Source of the DNA: Ctena decussata
Lineage: Eukaryota; Mollusca; Bivalvia; Lucinida; Lucinidae
NCBI GenBank assembly: GCA_963989385.1
Contig: OZ022510.1
Span: 33,175,448 to 33,239,447, forward strand
DNA length: 64,000 nt
Reading direction: 5' to 3'
The notes beneath the pieces are model-generated. The model worked only from the letters and a program-made list of their open reading frames with translations, had not been told where the DNA came from and searched no databases. Shown here piece by piece: positions 11,830-23,240 of the stretch. A program made the translations under genes and the position numbers. How positions within the stretch are numbered: the stretch's first letter is position 1; each line of letters begins with the position of its first letter.

Positions 11830-13434
11830 ATATCGCTAATAGTTTGGAGTTATTTCTTGTCTAACCTATTTTGCTTGTTCACAGCATATCTCTAAAACTA
11901 TCCTGGGAATCAAATGAAATGTGAAATATCGATGACTGGCAATGACAAAGACAGAAATTGCATAGCGCAAGAAACATTTCCTAACATAAATAGTTTTCGG
12001 TGTTTTTAATGTTCAGCCGTTGCGCAGATTTCATGGACTGCCGTTACACAAACACTAGGTGGCTTACCATTATTATAATAATAATCAGTAACGGCTTGCT
12101 ATAATTTCAAACTTACTCCATACAATGAACGGAAAGCAGCGATGCATATTGGACCATGTACTATATCATGTAAGAATTATTTTATCGTAGAAAAATTTAT
12201 TCATCTCTTGTGTAAGCTCAGTTTCTGAGACATTGCAAGGGCTAGAGTCTTCGAAATTGCTCAATTGATACGTCAGGGGCAGATCTACTGAAAGCACAGA
12301 TGTATATTGGGCCATAGCCTATATTTCACGCTTGACTGAACACAGAAGTAAATTTTCGCCTGTTGCGTTCAGCTCAGTTTCTAAGTAACCGAAAGGGCTA
12401 AGAGACTTCAAAGTTGATCTCTAGATACGTCTGGGAAAGGTCTACTGAAAGCAGCGATGCACATCGGACCATGACCTACTAGTGTATTTCACGGTAAATT
12501 GAACATAGTAAAAGAATACTCACCTGTTGTATTTAGCTAGGTTTTCAAGTAACCACAAGGGCAAGGGTCTTTAAACTTACCCCACAGATACATCTGGTGA
12601 CGATCTACTAAAACCAGAAGTACATGTTCACCTGTTGCGTTTGGCTCAGTTTCTAAGTAAACAAACTGGCTAAGAGACTTCAAGTTGATCTATAGATACG
12701 ACTGGAAGCGGCGATGCATATTGTGTCATGACCTATATTTAACGGTTGATTGAACATGTAAAAAAAACAGTCATATGTTGCGTCAGCTCAGTTTCGTAGA
12801 GACCGCAAGGGCTAGAGTCTTTAAATTTTTCCATAGAGATGTCTGGGGAAGATCTGGAAGCAGCGATGCATATTGAGTCATGAACAATGTGTTTCATGGT
12901 TGATTGAACATAAAAAAAATATTTACTTGTTACATTTAGCTCAGTTCTAAGTTATTGCAAGGGACAGAGTCTTCAAGCTTGCTCCATGGATACATCTGAG
13001 GAAGACCTACTCAAAGCAGCAGCGTTTCATTTTGGGCAGTGAACTGTATTTTACAGTCGAGTGATTTTGCCTTATATCTCGAAGACTATTTGATGTATGG
13101 ACATGATTACTTGGGATAATGAATCAGTCTGACCCAAAGTTTAACCTCAAATTAACAATAGCGATCTATATTTCATGGTCCAGTGATTTTACCTAATATC
13201 TTGAAAACTTTTTGATGCACAAACACGACTGCTTGGGATAATAACTCAGTATGACCGATGTTTGACATCAAATTACTAGTAGATCACATTGACCTTTATT
13301 TCATGGTCCAGTAATTTGTCTCGTATTTTGAAGACAATTTGATGATTGCTTGGGATAATGACTCAGTTGACATTTACCTATATTAAAGGTCCAGTGATAT
13401 TGCCATATAACTTGAACAGTATTTGAGCCGCGAC

Positions 13435-13660
13435 ACGACAAAACCAACAATGTGGTTGTGCGCCCAACGCAGACTCAGATCAGCCTGGGCATCCGCCCAG
13501 TCTGATCAGAGTCTTCGCTGTTCGCATGGAGGTAGCTTAGACCCTTAGCTACCATTGGAGCACTTAACGAAGACTCTGATCAGACTGCATGAATGCCCAG
13601 GCTGAATTGAGTCTGCGCTGGGCGCATAACCACTTTGTTGGTTTTCTCGTGTCGCGGCTC
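13435..13660. repeat. GAGCCGCGACACG palindromic element, copy 2
   Basis: Same arms and centre as at 11594-11829, nearly complete, inserted just after the third tandem core. The centre carries GTAGCTTAGACCCTTAGCTACC, which itself can fold. Confidence 0.85.
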
Positions 13661-13888
13661 ATTTGATGTACGATCATGATTTTTTTGCGATATTATATCT
13701 GCCTTACTGTCGAATATTTCAGTTACTTGCAAAGCTCTGTCATCTCTTGTTTCCTTTCCTCCTTCAAACCCCTACGGGCGTATATTGCCCCGCTCAGTGG
13801 AGCTCTTGTTACGGGAGGCTATAAAGCGGTAACAGTGTAAGCCCTGCTTAGACTGCACATTCACAAGTGTCGAGAGATTAATGTTTAC

Positions 13889-14091
13889 CTATATACTTTT
13901 GACAGGAGACGCTTAGTAACAAGATCAGGGTCCTTGTCCTCGACTGCGCGGATGTTTTGAATAGCTGAGCCTACGTAATTTAAGCCGTAGCCTGCCCGAA
14001 GGTGCTTCATTATTGAAGTAATAATGTTCTTTAGAGAACGTATTTCTGTGTATGTATCTTTAGGCTGCACTTGGTCGAAATAATTAGACTT
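13889..14091 (-). CDS. Internal exon of an unrecognised gene
   Basis: On the minus strand a pyrimidine-rich tract ending TTTTTCTCAG is followed by an uninterrupted 67-codon frame (from 14091), ending in AG followed by GTAAAC (donor, 13888-13883). The exon is 203 bp and leaves a split codon. The peptide reads SNYFDQVQPKDTYTEIRSL at its start, then AGYGLNYVGSAIQNIR, then DLVTKRLLSKVY at its end. It is charged, soluble-looking and rich in helix formers, without a signal peptide or membrane segment. Both splice signals plus an open frame of ordinary amino-acid content support a real exon. I do not recognise the family. No partner exons are obvious nearby, so introns are probably long. It lies 5 bp from no repeat boundary that I can identify. 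Confidence 0.5.
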
Positions 14092-14341
14092 CTGAGAAAA
14101 ATAAAACGAAGATTTGAGACATGAAAGACCTATTGAAAACGAGTTGTGGTCATTATCGGCTTACACTGAGGACTTAGAGTTCAAACAAATATTTCATGAA
14201 CTAGCAGCTGAAGTTCAAGGATTTTTTGTAGTTTTTTTGTTGTGTTTGTTGACGGATCTTTATAACACCTATTTCCGAGCAAATGCAAAACATGGGGCTC
14301 AGAAAATAATAATAATAGTAATAATAATAACAATTAAGAAA

Positions 14342-14819
14342 TAGATAAGCCCTAGCAGTGAGTAATTTAATAACCATTCACCGTTGAAGAACAATTGTAA
14401 ACTAGATCATACCACGAGCGCGGCGCGCGAATGATTTATCTACATACAACTGACCTTCACTCAGTGAATTATTACTCAACAATTCAATGCGAGAGCTGAG
14501 CTTTTTAGTTTCTAACACTCAAAAACGCTAAAAAAAGTATTCGTTTCAGTCAAATTCTCCCAGCCGTTCTGCTGGCGCGTTCATTGCGTCCGCCAATATT
14601 CGAACTGTAGCACAGATAATTGTACGTTTTATGGCAATTTTAGAACGAAAAAGCGACGTTGGACCATCTAACGTCTCGAATCGTAAAAAATACGTCAATT
14701 ATTTCGAGTGACGTCAGCAATTAGACGTACGCGCTCCGAAACAGTGAATTGTGGCAGAATAGAACACGGAAAATTTCCAGTGCTTCTAGAGGCGCACTAC
14801 AGTTAGAATAAAAAATCAA
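14342..14819 (+). mobile_element. ~475-bp MITE-like repeat, copy 1
   Basis: This copy aligns along its whole length with 25062-25529 in the same orientation. Shared motifs include CACGAGCGCGG, TGAATTATTACTCAACAATT, AACACTCAAAAACGCT, TATGGCAATTTTAGAAC, GTGACGTCAGCAATTAGAC and CGCGCTCCGAAACAGTGAAT. The first ~150 bp form an imperfect palindrome. It carries one TGACGTCA octamer (14709) and has no conserved open frame between copies. Confidence 0.75.
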
Positions 14820-15024
14820 GCATGCACACGGCCACGCCATAAATGCTTTCTACTGACGCTTCCCATATGAGAAAAAAAAAAAAAAAAACGTTTTTCTTGT
14901 GAGCTACATGGTTGAGATATTTCAATGCAAGCGTAGTTGGGGCTGACCTGTAAAACTTTAAGAAATTTTATTCTTCCACTTTCACAGGCTCTAGATCTCT
15001 ATCTACAAGACTTTCAGCTCATAT

Positions 15025-15262
15025 GAGCCGCGACACGAGAAAACCAACAATGTGGTTGTGCGCCCAGCGCAGACTCAGATCAGCCTGGGCATCCACCCAG
15101 TTTGATCAGACTCTTCGTTTTAAGTGCTCAAAGGGTAGCTAAGAGTCTAAGCTAGCTCTATGCGGACAGCGAAGACTCTGATCAGACTGGGCGGATGCCC
15201 AGGCTGATCTGAGTCTGCGCTGGGCGCACAACAACTTTGTTGGTTTTCTCGCGTCGCGGCTC
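15025..15262. repeat. GAGCCGCGACACG palindromic element, copy 3
   Basis: Full-length copy with both GAGCCGCGACACG-type ends (one end reads GCGTCGCGGCTC). The centre contains AGGGTAGCTAAGAGTCTAAGC. It is the best preserved copy in the window. Confidence 0.85.
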
Positions 15263-15782
15263 ATATAAGAAACTTCTATTTTCCATTATCGATATTTTTA
15301 CCTCTATTAGCAACAGGACTTATAGTTCAACTTTTGGCTTATATTTTATTTCTAAATGAATAAAATGGACATGCGAACAACTAAAACGACAATAAATAAA
15401 ATGTACAAATAAGCAGATCATAGATTTGTGACGTCAAGTTCGCAAGAGCCGGTTATGAAGTGTAAATTCCCTTCGACAGGAAACAGGTTTGCTGACTTTT
15501 TTATTCTCCAGAGGGCAAATTAAAATACGACGTATTGCTACGATGTTACAATACCGGTTCTAATGACGTCATTAAAATTTAGTGAGGTCACAAACCTATT
15601 ATCTGCTATCAAACGTCGTCCTAGTTGTTTGTATGTCAATTTAGTTCATTTGAAATTGAAATATTAGTCCTAAGGAGCAGTATGATCAGGGTCTACACTG
15701 TTTGCCTTTTTCGCCTGCATCTTTTCAACGAATTACTGCCTTGTTAAACCTGGCCGTTTTTAGGACAGTTACTGTAATTTTA

Positions 15783-16140
15783 TTTATCATATGACGTCGC
15801 TTCTGAGAGTGTAATAAAGCCATGCATTAAAAACGATAATCCACTAGTGGATTAAATATGCAAATTACGTCGTAACGTTATGCGTTGACGTCCATAAAAA
15901 CGTTGCTTTTCTAAAGGCGAAATCATGACGTTTTATTGGAAAATCTGCCAATAAAATATGATTTTAGCGTCATATGATAAATAGAATCTTGCATTCGTGT
16001 TCATGTATTATTGAATTTATTAAACTCGTTGGGGAAAAACGATAAGATGCTCGGCAAAGCCTCGCATCTTATCTTTTCCCCCAACTCGTTTAATAAATTC
16101 AATAATACACTAGCACTCATGTAAGATCCTCTATTTATTA
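15783..16140 (+). mobile_element. Palindromic MITE, copy A
   Basis: Two nested palindromes make up the element. TTTATCATATGACG at 15783 pairs with CGTCATATGATAAATAG at about 15969-15985. A ~150-bp hairpin follows (about 15975-16140), with arms TATTATTGAATTTATTAAAC, TTGGGG and GATAAGATGC around a GGCAAAGCC loop. A second copy in the opposite orientation lies at 63244-63600. It is non-coding. Confidence 0.8.
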
Positions 16141-16713
16141 TATACCTAAAAAGATCCCCATTCATTTTACATTGGAGTAACCGTGCAATATTTTTTGCAT
16201 ATTGCACGGAGTCAAGTGCATATTGCACGGAGTTAAGGAGTCACGTTCATCAGAACTACTTTTGTTTTGAGAGGATAAAAGTGTGGCAGCCATTTTGTTG
16301 TCGACTGCAATCAAAAACCGAGTAAGATGATAACACTGCTGTCGGTTTCGCTGTACAAATTGCATAAAAGCCAATTAAATATGCTTTACCTTTGATCGGT
16401 CAATCTTTAAAGGCATAGTCTGCGAATATTAATGGAGAATTTCCTAAAAGATGCAGAGAGTAGGACTGGAAAATGGCGCCTACTTCTTGTTAACGTCATA
16501 GTTTGTTTACTGACGTCACGTTCGATTCTATAACGTCATATTCACTTTCGCGCCGTCGGGCGTGGCTTTTAACACACATGAAGACACAAAACTGCATAAT
16601 GATATTTCAAATTTTAAGAAATTGTGGTTTGACATGCCGAAATTTATTTTGATTTCTTAATTTGGAAGAACTACTAAAACTAGCTGATTAATGATAAAGG
16701 TATATAATAAAAA

Positions 16714-16838
16714 GGTTATTAAATTTATATTGGGAAATATTCGGCACTTGTTCATATGGCGGAGACGCACTCGCAAGCTCGTGCGTCCTTCGCCATATGA
16801 ACTCGTGCCGAATATTTCCCAATATAAATTCAATAACC
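16714..16838. repeat. 125-bp near-perfect hairpin palindrome
   Basis: The left arm GGTTATTAAATTTATATTGG, then GAAATATTCGGCAC and TTCATATGGCG, is mirrored on the right, around a short ACGCACTCGCAAGCTCGTGCGT centre. It resembles the hairpin of the MITE at 15783 in design but not in sequence. It may be a separate foldback element. Confidence 0.8.
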
Positions 16839-18460
16839 TATAAATATGCCTCAGATTGTTTTTATGATTTTCACGACAGTGTCCCAATTTGCGTTGTCCT
16901 TTTTGCATCTGGTCTTTGTTTCCAAGGCCAATCTATATAGGTTTTATTAAAAGCTGAGACTCAACCTGAGGCCCATTAAAGCTCAAGTTTCCGAATCTCA
17001 GTTAAAATTCAGCTGAGGCTTAGCAATTTCTCGATAGAAACTATATATACAAAATATATTTAGCAATTTTTTTTATGTTTGCAATTTTTCTCATCACTCA
17101 AATGCAGCTATTGCAAGGAAGGGAACCGTATTTGTGGCTTAATATTCCATGAAATTACAGGAACCATCCTTAAAATCGATATTCGGGGAAAAAGATACGC
17201 GCGGAAGTGGTAGTTAAACGTAATGGAAACGTTGTAAAACTTAAAACCGTAGAAAACGGACAATATTTTTGGCCAAACTTAGGGGCGGAAAAACCTGGGA
17301 AAACCTAGCCTTCAATACGTGACAGTGAGAATGGGGCCAGTTTACGGAACAGTACATCTTTGATAACAGGCACAATCAGTCTAACACAGGGGAATGGTAC
17401 ACCGATACAACAAACATTAAAGGCCACACACAAATCTATACTGCAACTGTTTCATTTGTTTTCCATGAGAGTTTACACAGCTATAAGATGTCAACCATGT
17501 TAGGAATTCTACAGACATGTTCCGTATCAGAAGATACCGTCTTGGAACGGACTGAAGCTTAAAAGCTACTACGGGCTTAAACAAGTGTTTAAATGCGTGC
17601 AACGTCGCACCCCCTTAAGATACAGCTCCAACAAAACAAAGTGTTCCGTCATCAGTGAGAAATCAAAGCACACCAGAGACTTACGGTAAACACATTTGTT
17701 TGGCGGTAGCTTACTTTTAGCGATATTGGTAGATAAGAAAAACAGCTCCACAATATAGATCCGCAATAATTTGAACTTAGATAAAGGAGGGGTATCAATA
17801 AGGTGGGTTTTCTGCATCCTACCAAAGTTTTCTTTTTTTTAAACTGATGGTATACTCCAGTGTGTCTAGTTTATTGACCAATATGTGACTTTTGTCGAAA
17901 AGCCCTAGTTACTGAGCTATGGGTCCACAAAAGAGGATCCAACATGGTTTTAGCCTGTCTTGTAAAAATATTCTCATTTGGTAGAAGAGTACAACAGCCA
18001 GACAACATTTGATAAAATGATTAACAGAACATCTAAAATATATTTCCATATCATTTTATTTGGTTTATTTGAACATATGTTGTCAAAAAAGACATACTGA
18101 CATAAATAATTTTTGTGTTACACTTTGTATGAACGTTCTTACCGTATTCTAGTAATTCATGATTATAGGGATACAGATTTTCAGAATCCTTTCTTGTATT
18201 GTTATAGTAAGTGTATATATGTATGTGGAATTTATTTGTATAAAATATGTTTAAACTAAAAAAGACTGGCTTCCTTTGACATTCAGCATATATTTTATAT
18301 TTTTGTCCTCTATTTTCAATACTTCTTGGCATTTTTGCTACATGATGGACGAACGGATATGGACAAAACTATATCCCTCCGCCTTCAGCAAGGGATAAAA
18401 ATAACAAAATAAAGAAATTTTATAAAAAGTTGTAACAGAAAGTGATAATGCAAGAAAATA
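16839..18460. other. No supported gene
   Basis: AT-rich sequence with several short open frames on the minus strand. One (17569-17817) meets a GTAAGT donor-like site after KCVY, but has no clear acceptor, start context or known domain. I see no repeat that recurs elsewhere in the window. Confidence 0.4.
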
Positions 18461-18507
18461 TTGGTAAAATATATTCTATTCAATTTTGTAAAATATATTC
18501 TATTTGC

Positions 18508-19128
18508 TTCAAATACCTTGGAGCAGCTGTCTCAGATAATGGCTCAAAACAGGAGGTTCTCTCAAGGATTGCACAAGCCACTTCAGCTCTTACTAAGCTG
18601 AAACCAATTTGGAGAGATAACAATATATCTCTTGGATCAAAGGTGAAACTTATGCGCTCCCTTGTCATTTCCATATTTCTGTATGCCTGTGAATCATGGA
18701 CCTTGACAGCAGAGTTAGAGAAAAGAACGCAGGCCTTTGAGATGAGATGCTACCGAAGGTCACTGAACATTTCGTACAAGGACCATTTAACCAATGAGGA
18801 GGTTCGCAGGAAGATCCAAGCAGCCATTGGAGAATATGATGAACTCCTTACGCTGGTCAAGAAACGGAAACTAAGGTGGTTTGGCCACATCTCAAGGTCT
18901 TCTGGTTTAGCAACGACAATTCTTCAGGGCACAGTGAAAGGAAAAAGAAGAAGAGGTAGACAGAAGAAGAGGTGGGAAGACAATATCAAGAAGTGGACAG
19001 GAATGGATTTTGCCAGCTCAACTAGGGCAGCTAAAGACAGGACAAGGTGGAAAGGGATGGTTTTGAAGTCATCTGTGGTGCCCCCAACGACCTAGTAAGG
19101 TTATGGGATAGAAAATAGATTCTATTCT
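18508..19128 (+). mobile_element. 3' fragment of a non-LTR retrotransposon, plus copy
   Basis: An open frame through 19095 encodes the C-terminal part of a retrotransposon polymerase: a KYLGA connection motif, SLGSKVKLMRSLV, the thumb motif FLYACESWTLTAELEKRTQA, RKLRWFGHISRSSG, and a basic GKRRRGRQKKRWEDN tail. This is typical of endonuclease-reverse-transcriptase LINEs of the RTE/CR1-like kind. The fingers and palm with the catalytic FADD are missing because the copy is 5'-truncated. The 3' end is a TTCTA microsatellite (GATTCTATTCTATTCTA), a common LINE tail. It meets a second copy tail to tail. Confidence 0.85.
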
Positions 19129-20211
19129 ATTCTATCTCATAACCTTATTAGGACGTTTGGGCACCACAGATGATTTTTAAACAATCCCCTTCCACCTTGT
19201 TCTGTTTTCAGCTGCCCTAGTTGAGCTGGCAAAATCCATCCCTGTCCACTCTTTAATATTGTCTTCCCACCTCTTCTTCTTTTTCCTTTCACTGTGCCCT
19301 GTAGAATCGTCTTCGCTAAGTGTAGTTACTCTTTAAATTTGCTAAGCCAGAAGACCTTGTGAAGTGGCCAAACCACCTTAGTTTCCGTTTCTTGACCAGT
19401 GTCACAAGTTCATCGTATTCTCCAATGGCTACTTAGATCTTTCTTCGAACCTCCTCATTGGTTATATGGTCCTTGTACGAAATATTCAGTAACCTTCGGT
19501 AGCATCTCATCCCAAAGGCCTGCGTTCTTTTCTCTAACTCTGCTGTCAAGGTCCACGATTAACAGGCATACAGAAATATGGAAATGGCAAGGGAGTGCAT
19601 AAGTTTCACTTTGATTCAAGAGATATGTTGTTATCTCTTCAAATTGGTTTCAGCTTGTTAAGATCTGAAGTGGCTTGTGCAATCCTTGAGAGAACCTCCT
19701 ATTTTGAGCCATCATCTGAGACAACTGTTTGTTACAGTACCTAGCTTCTGCCCTTTTACCTTAAATTCCCCCTGGATGCCATCTGCACTGTTTGTCATCA
19801 GTTTGGTTTTCTCAGCACTGATCTCCATCTTATACCTTGTGCAGGTTTGGTCGAGACTTTCAACTAGGGATTCTAGTTCCTGCTCATCCTCGGCTAGAGC
19901 ATCTATGTTATCAGCAAACCGCAGATTGGTAATATTTCTGCCGCCTATGCTAACCTTTCCGTCATGTTCTTCCAGAGCATCAGACATGATCCGTTCGAGA
20001 AAAATGTTGAAGATGGTGGGTGACAGAAGACATCCTTGTATTACTCCAATTGTTGTTCTGTACCATTTTCATGTGCTGCCATTCATCAGGATTGTCGTAT
20101 AGCTGCTCAATGGTGCGGACTCGATTGGCACTGATATTGTACTTCCGCATGGTGGCCCATAAGGCCGCATGCCATACCCTGTCAAAGGCTTTTTTGACAT
20201 CAGTGAAGACA
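19129..20211 (-). mobile_element. Non-LTR retrotransposon fragment, minus copy (tail to tail)
   Basis: This is the same element as at 18508-19128, reading leftward, with the 3' end at the shared TTCTA tract. It reaches further 5', into the palm: a KKAFDRVWH motif near 20160-20210, then FADNIDALAEDEQELESLVE with FADN in place of the catalytic FADD (about 19890-19930), then KMEISAEKTKLM. Several frameshifts break the frame, so it is dead. Its 3' half and the plus copy form inverted arms of about 600 bp with a ~25-bp spacer. Confidence 0.85.
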
Positions 20212-20223
20212 TGGTAAAATATA

Positions 20224-21526
20224 CAATTATCAAAAATTTCTTTCTGTTTTTCCCCTTAAATTCTTTTTTTTTTTTTTTTAAGTTTAATTGTTTCTTCATT
20301 TCAGAATTTTTCTTGCATTTTTACCCTTTTTCTTTTCGTTTTTTTTTTCTTTTCTTTTTTTAAATTAATATTTGCTTATTCTTTGCTAATTAGCAAATTA
20401 TATTTTGCAAATTATAAAATATACTGTTCTCATCTATTACATTTGAGTGATTCATGGATATATCCCACTTGGGCCCCAGAGGCAGATAGTGATTTCTGTA
20501 CTGCATTGTATTATGACTGTAATAATGAGGTAATTAGGAGGTGTCTTTGATTTTCTTATCATCTGTTTATTTGAGGGGATTAGTTCGGAGGGATCAAAGT
20601 GATAGAGCAAAATCAAAGTCTTTAAAAAATCGGTCACCATTCCTAGGAATGGCAGACTCGTTTACTCTGTTTCTGAAATGATCTTCTTACTAATCACAAT
20701 ATGGAAAATGAAAACAAACTGAGGACCACGGCCATATATTATACGGCATAAAACTGACGTGACGATATGAACAATGGTCACATACATATTCTCAGACTGA
20801 CAGAAATAGTGTAATACGAGATAAAAACTGTTTTCCAAATTAGATAAAAACTGATTTGTATCAAAGTACTTGTCTTTTTATTATATCATTAGTTTGAAGG
20901 AGAAAGACACACTGAGGAGGAGGAACTCTGCTCTTTCATGTCATTTTGCCTCACTTCTCAAAGGTAAGAAATTTAAACACTTGGAGGTATAGACCTGGTT
21001 GGAGTGGTGCCTTTTCTTATCCCATCCCATAAAAAGACATGGGCAAGCAATGCAGACCCAGATCAGACGCCGCAAAAGCGGCGTTTGATCAGGATCTACA
21101 ATGCTTGCATAAATTTTACCTAAATTTCTATAAAAATGATAAGAATAAATTGACCAGACACCCCTAGAATGATGAATAGACTCATCCAATTTATAGGCAG
21201 AGAAGATTCCACGAGGCATAACTGGGTTAAAGGAAATATGCTCTCCACTTGGACGAAATTCCTTTCTATAAGGCCAGACACTCCGTTTGAGCGGAATCCA
21301 AATTTATTACACCCAAACTTCCCCTCTTGAGAAATTGAAACATGGATGTGTATCCATTCACCTTAATGTATAAGTACAACCCATAGTTAATTAAAATATA
21401 AAATCAGTTGTATAAATATCAATTTCAGGTCTTAATGAGGATGGACAAGCTAGTACATCAGCGCTGGTGTCACTTTATATCGTAAGGCAGTAAACTGTTC
21501 TCATTATCACAAACTCTGGCATACTC
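20224..21526. other. No supported gene; T-rich tracts and one hairpin
   Basis: Long T-rich runs (20262-20279 and 20340-20362) are followed by ordinary AT-rich sequence. A perfect-armed hairpin is listed separately at 21043-21108. The open frames here are short and without motifs. Confidence 0.45.
21043..21108. repeat. 66-bp hairpin with GACGCCGC / GCGGCGT core
   Basis: GCAAGCAATGCAGACC at the left pairs with the inverted GGATCTACAATGCTTGC at the right, and the centre is ACGCCGC-AAAA-GCGGCGT with TGATC flanks. A decayed relative lies at about 55680-55735 (ATTGCAGACCCTGATTAGG ... GGTCTACAAT). Confidence 0.75.
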
Positions 21527-21741
21527 AGGGTAAAGTCGGGTAAATTCGGACAGGTGGTAAATTCGGACATACCATTGCTAACATTGAAAATCCGGATGAG
21601 ACGGCTCATACTGAGCCGTCTTATCAGGATTTTTACTGTTTGCCCGGTTCATTTTGTTTTAATTCCAAATAACTGACATCTAAAAGAAACAATGTCACTG
21701 TCCGAATTTACCCGCTGTCCGAATTTACCCGACTTTACCCT
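21527..21741. mobile_element. MITE with AGGGTAAAGTCGGGTAAATT ends, copy 1
   Basis: Both ends are inverted repeats of GGGTAAAGTCGGGTAAATTC, followed by further GGTAAATTCGGAC repeats. The centre holds a GACGGCTCATACTGAGCCGTC hairpin. A second copy at 38055-38268 has TA on both sides. Confidence 0.8.
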
Positions 21742-22059
21742 AATGTTTGCGACCATGTCAATTTTATAGACTATGGAAATTTAATAATAATTGTACAGTA
21801 TACTGAACCGAGGGCGACAGATGCGCAGTTCTGTGCACAGCTACTTGAAGTACTTCAGTGTCCCTAAATTCCATTAGTTTCGAAAAACAAATTATGGACA
21901 GATCCCGGTAAGCAACAGACATACCCTCCCGAGCAAAGGCTTACCGACTCAATCCACGCGCCAGAGCGCCCGCCGACATCAGATAAGATGATAAAATGGC
22001 AATGATGGTCCTATATATTGCTTATTTGAGGCTTTGTGCTAAGCAATTCTGTGAATGTT

Positions 22060-22225
22060 TCGTTACTTATATCAAGAGAAAATACGTACCACCAATTGTA
22101 AAAAGTATGGCTTTTCTTTTTCACCTTACTCTTGAATGTTTAATTAACTATATCCAGGGAAAATACGTCTCACCAACTGTAAAATTATTGCTTTTCTTTT
22201 TCACGTTTCGCTATGGTCAGAAATG
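22060..22225 (+). repeat. Tandem duplication of ~85 bp
   Basis: AAAATACGT..CACCAA.TGTAAAA followed by GGCTTTTCTTTTTCAC occurs at about 22078-22125 and again at about 22162-22204, with moderate divergence. It is non-coding. Confidence 0.5.
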
Positions 22226-22809
22226 ACGGCCATCTTTGGTGGTTCATTTGCATAAATTTGAAAGCTTGGTCCAAGGATTGTTCCCTGACAGTTTGGCTAA
22301 AATCTATTTTTTAAAGCAGTTCTCGAATTGCATTTCCACAGTTAAATATGTAGAAATAGTATTCGTCTTAGTTATCCATTTGGATAAATTTGAGGCAGCT
22401 CGTTTTAATGATTGTTTTTACTAAGTTTTGCCAAATTCCGTTCAGCATTTCCCTATTTATAGCAATGAAGGCCATTCGGTGTTATTTTGAGTGCACGTGA
22501 TGCAAGGATCATTCAAACCAGGTTTAAACAAAAACCATTCAGCAGTTCTCGCGATATTGTCGTTTTCATGTTTCGCTTTTTAATGGGAAGAAGGGCACTG
22601 TGGGAAGTCATCTCAGTAAGACCGGACTCTTCCCGTAGCCATTTTCTCGCCCTCAAGTAACTACATGTACATATGTAAGACGTAAATGTAGATGCACCAA
22701 GGATCATTTTATCAAATTATTTAAAAATAAGTCAGCATTTTCTCTGAGAAGATTTTTAAATGTGTATATAAACGCTATACATGCTAGCTATCATTTGCCT
22801 AGCACAAGG

Positions 22810-23027
22810 GGCTTTTGTTAGAATCAACCTTTGTTTACAAGGTAGTTCATTGTACAAGGCCGATAAGGCACAGAATTTGTTTCATTATGAAAGGACATTT
22901 TTTCTCAAAAGTTAAATGAGGTCAACTATATCATAGGCACAAAGCATATGTCAGATATCAGGACCCTAGCCCAAGTGGTTCAGTCTTCAGATAGTTTGTT
23001 TACAAGGTTGATTCTAACAAAAATGCC
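22810..23027. repeat. Inverted pair, possible MITE
   Basis: TTTTGTTAGAATCAACCTTT at 22813 is the reverse complement (with small differences) of AAGGTTGATTCTAACAAAAA at 23005-23024. GCACAAGGGGC and GCGCAAGGGGC motifs recur nearby (22803 and 23117). The spacing and arms suggest a small inverted-repeat element. No target duplication could be defined. Confidence 0.4.
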
Positions 23028-23195
23028 TTCGCCCAAAATTTATGGAATTTGCTCCACAGTTAATAAAATCATCCTTGCTTTATGTAAAAACAGTATGCCA
23101 AATATTATTATCCTGGCGCAAGGGGCTTGTGATACATTTTGTTCACATTTGTTCATAGACTTCATATTCTGTATTATTCTATTTCCACGTCATAT

Positions 23196-23198
23196 GAA

Positions 23199-23237
<39 letters not shown>

Positions 23238-23240
23238 ATT
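23196..23240 (+). repeat. AAAT microsatellite
   Basis: About eleven uninterrupted AATA/AAAT repeats. Confidence 0.95.

Larger units (their letters stand above)
9530..13810 (+). repeat. Large composite element with three tandem cores
   Basis: It begins at a CCATCCGTCTGTCCGTCCGTGCGTC head (about 9547-9570). Core 1 (about 9560-12030) has GAGCATATCT-anchored units at 9583, 9741, 9892 and 10048, then 11319 and 11470, a spacing of about 151-158 bp. Core 2 (about 12090-13030) has units with GCAGCGATGCATATTG and GTTTAGCTCAGTTTC every ~155 bp. Core 3 (about 13040-13425) has units of about 130 bp with ATTTCATGGTCCAGTGATTT. The end at 13751-13810 (CCCCTACGGGCGTATATTG, then GCTCAGTGGAGC, then TCTTGTT) is inverted relative to 24162-24205. 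Core 1 is broken by 10143-11254 and 11594-11829, and core 3 is followed by 13435-13660. Confidence 0.7.

Noticed and set aside
3740..13030. Direct repeats considered as a CRISPR-like array
   Set aside because: Units of ~155 bp are contiguous and diverged, without conserved short repeats and unique spacers, and the genome is eukaryotic.
14114..14344. 76-codon plus frame beside the minus-strand exon
   Set aside because: The first part might be coding (ENELWSLSAYTEDLEFKQIFH), but it runs into a hydrophobic stretch and an AATAAT tract and has no splice support.
17569..17817. 82-codon minus frame with a GTAAGT site inside
   Set aside because: A donor alone without an acceptor, known domain or conservation is not enough.
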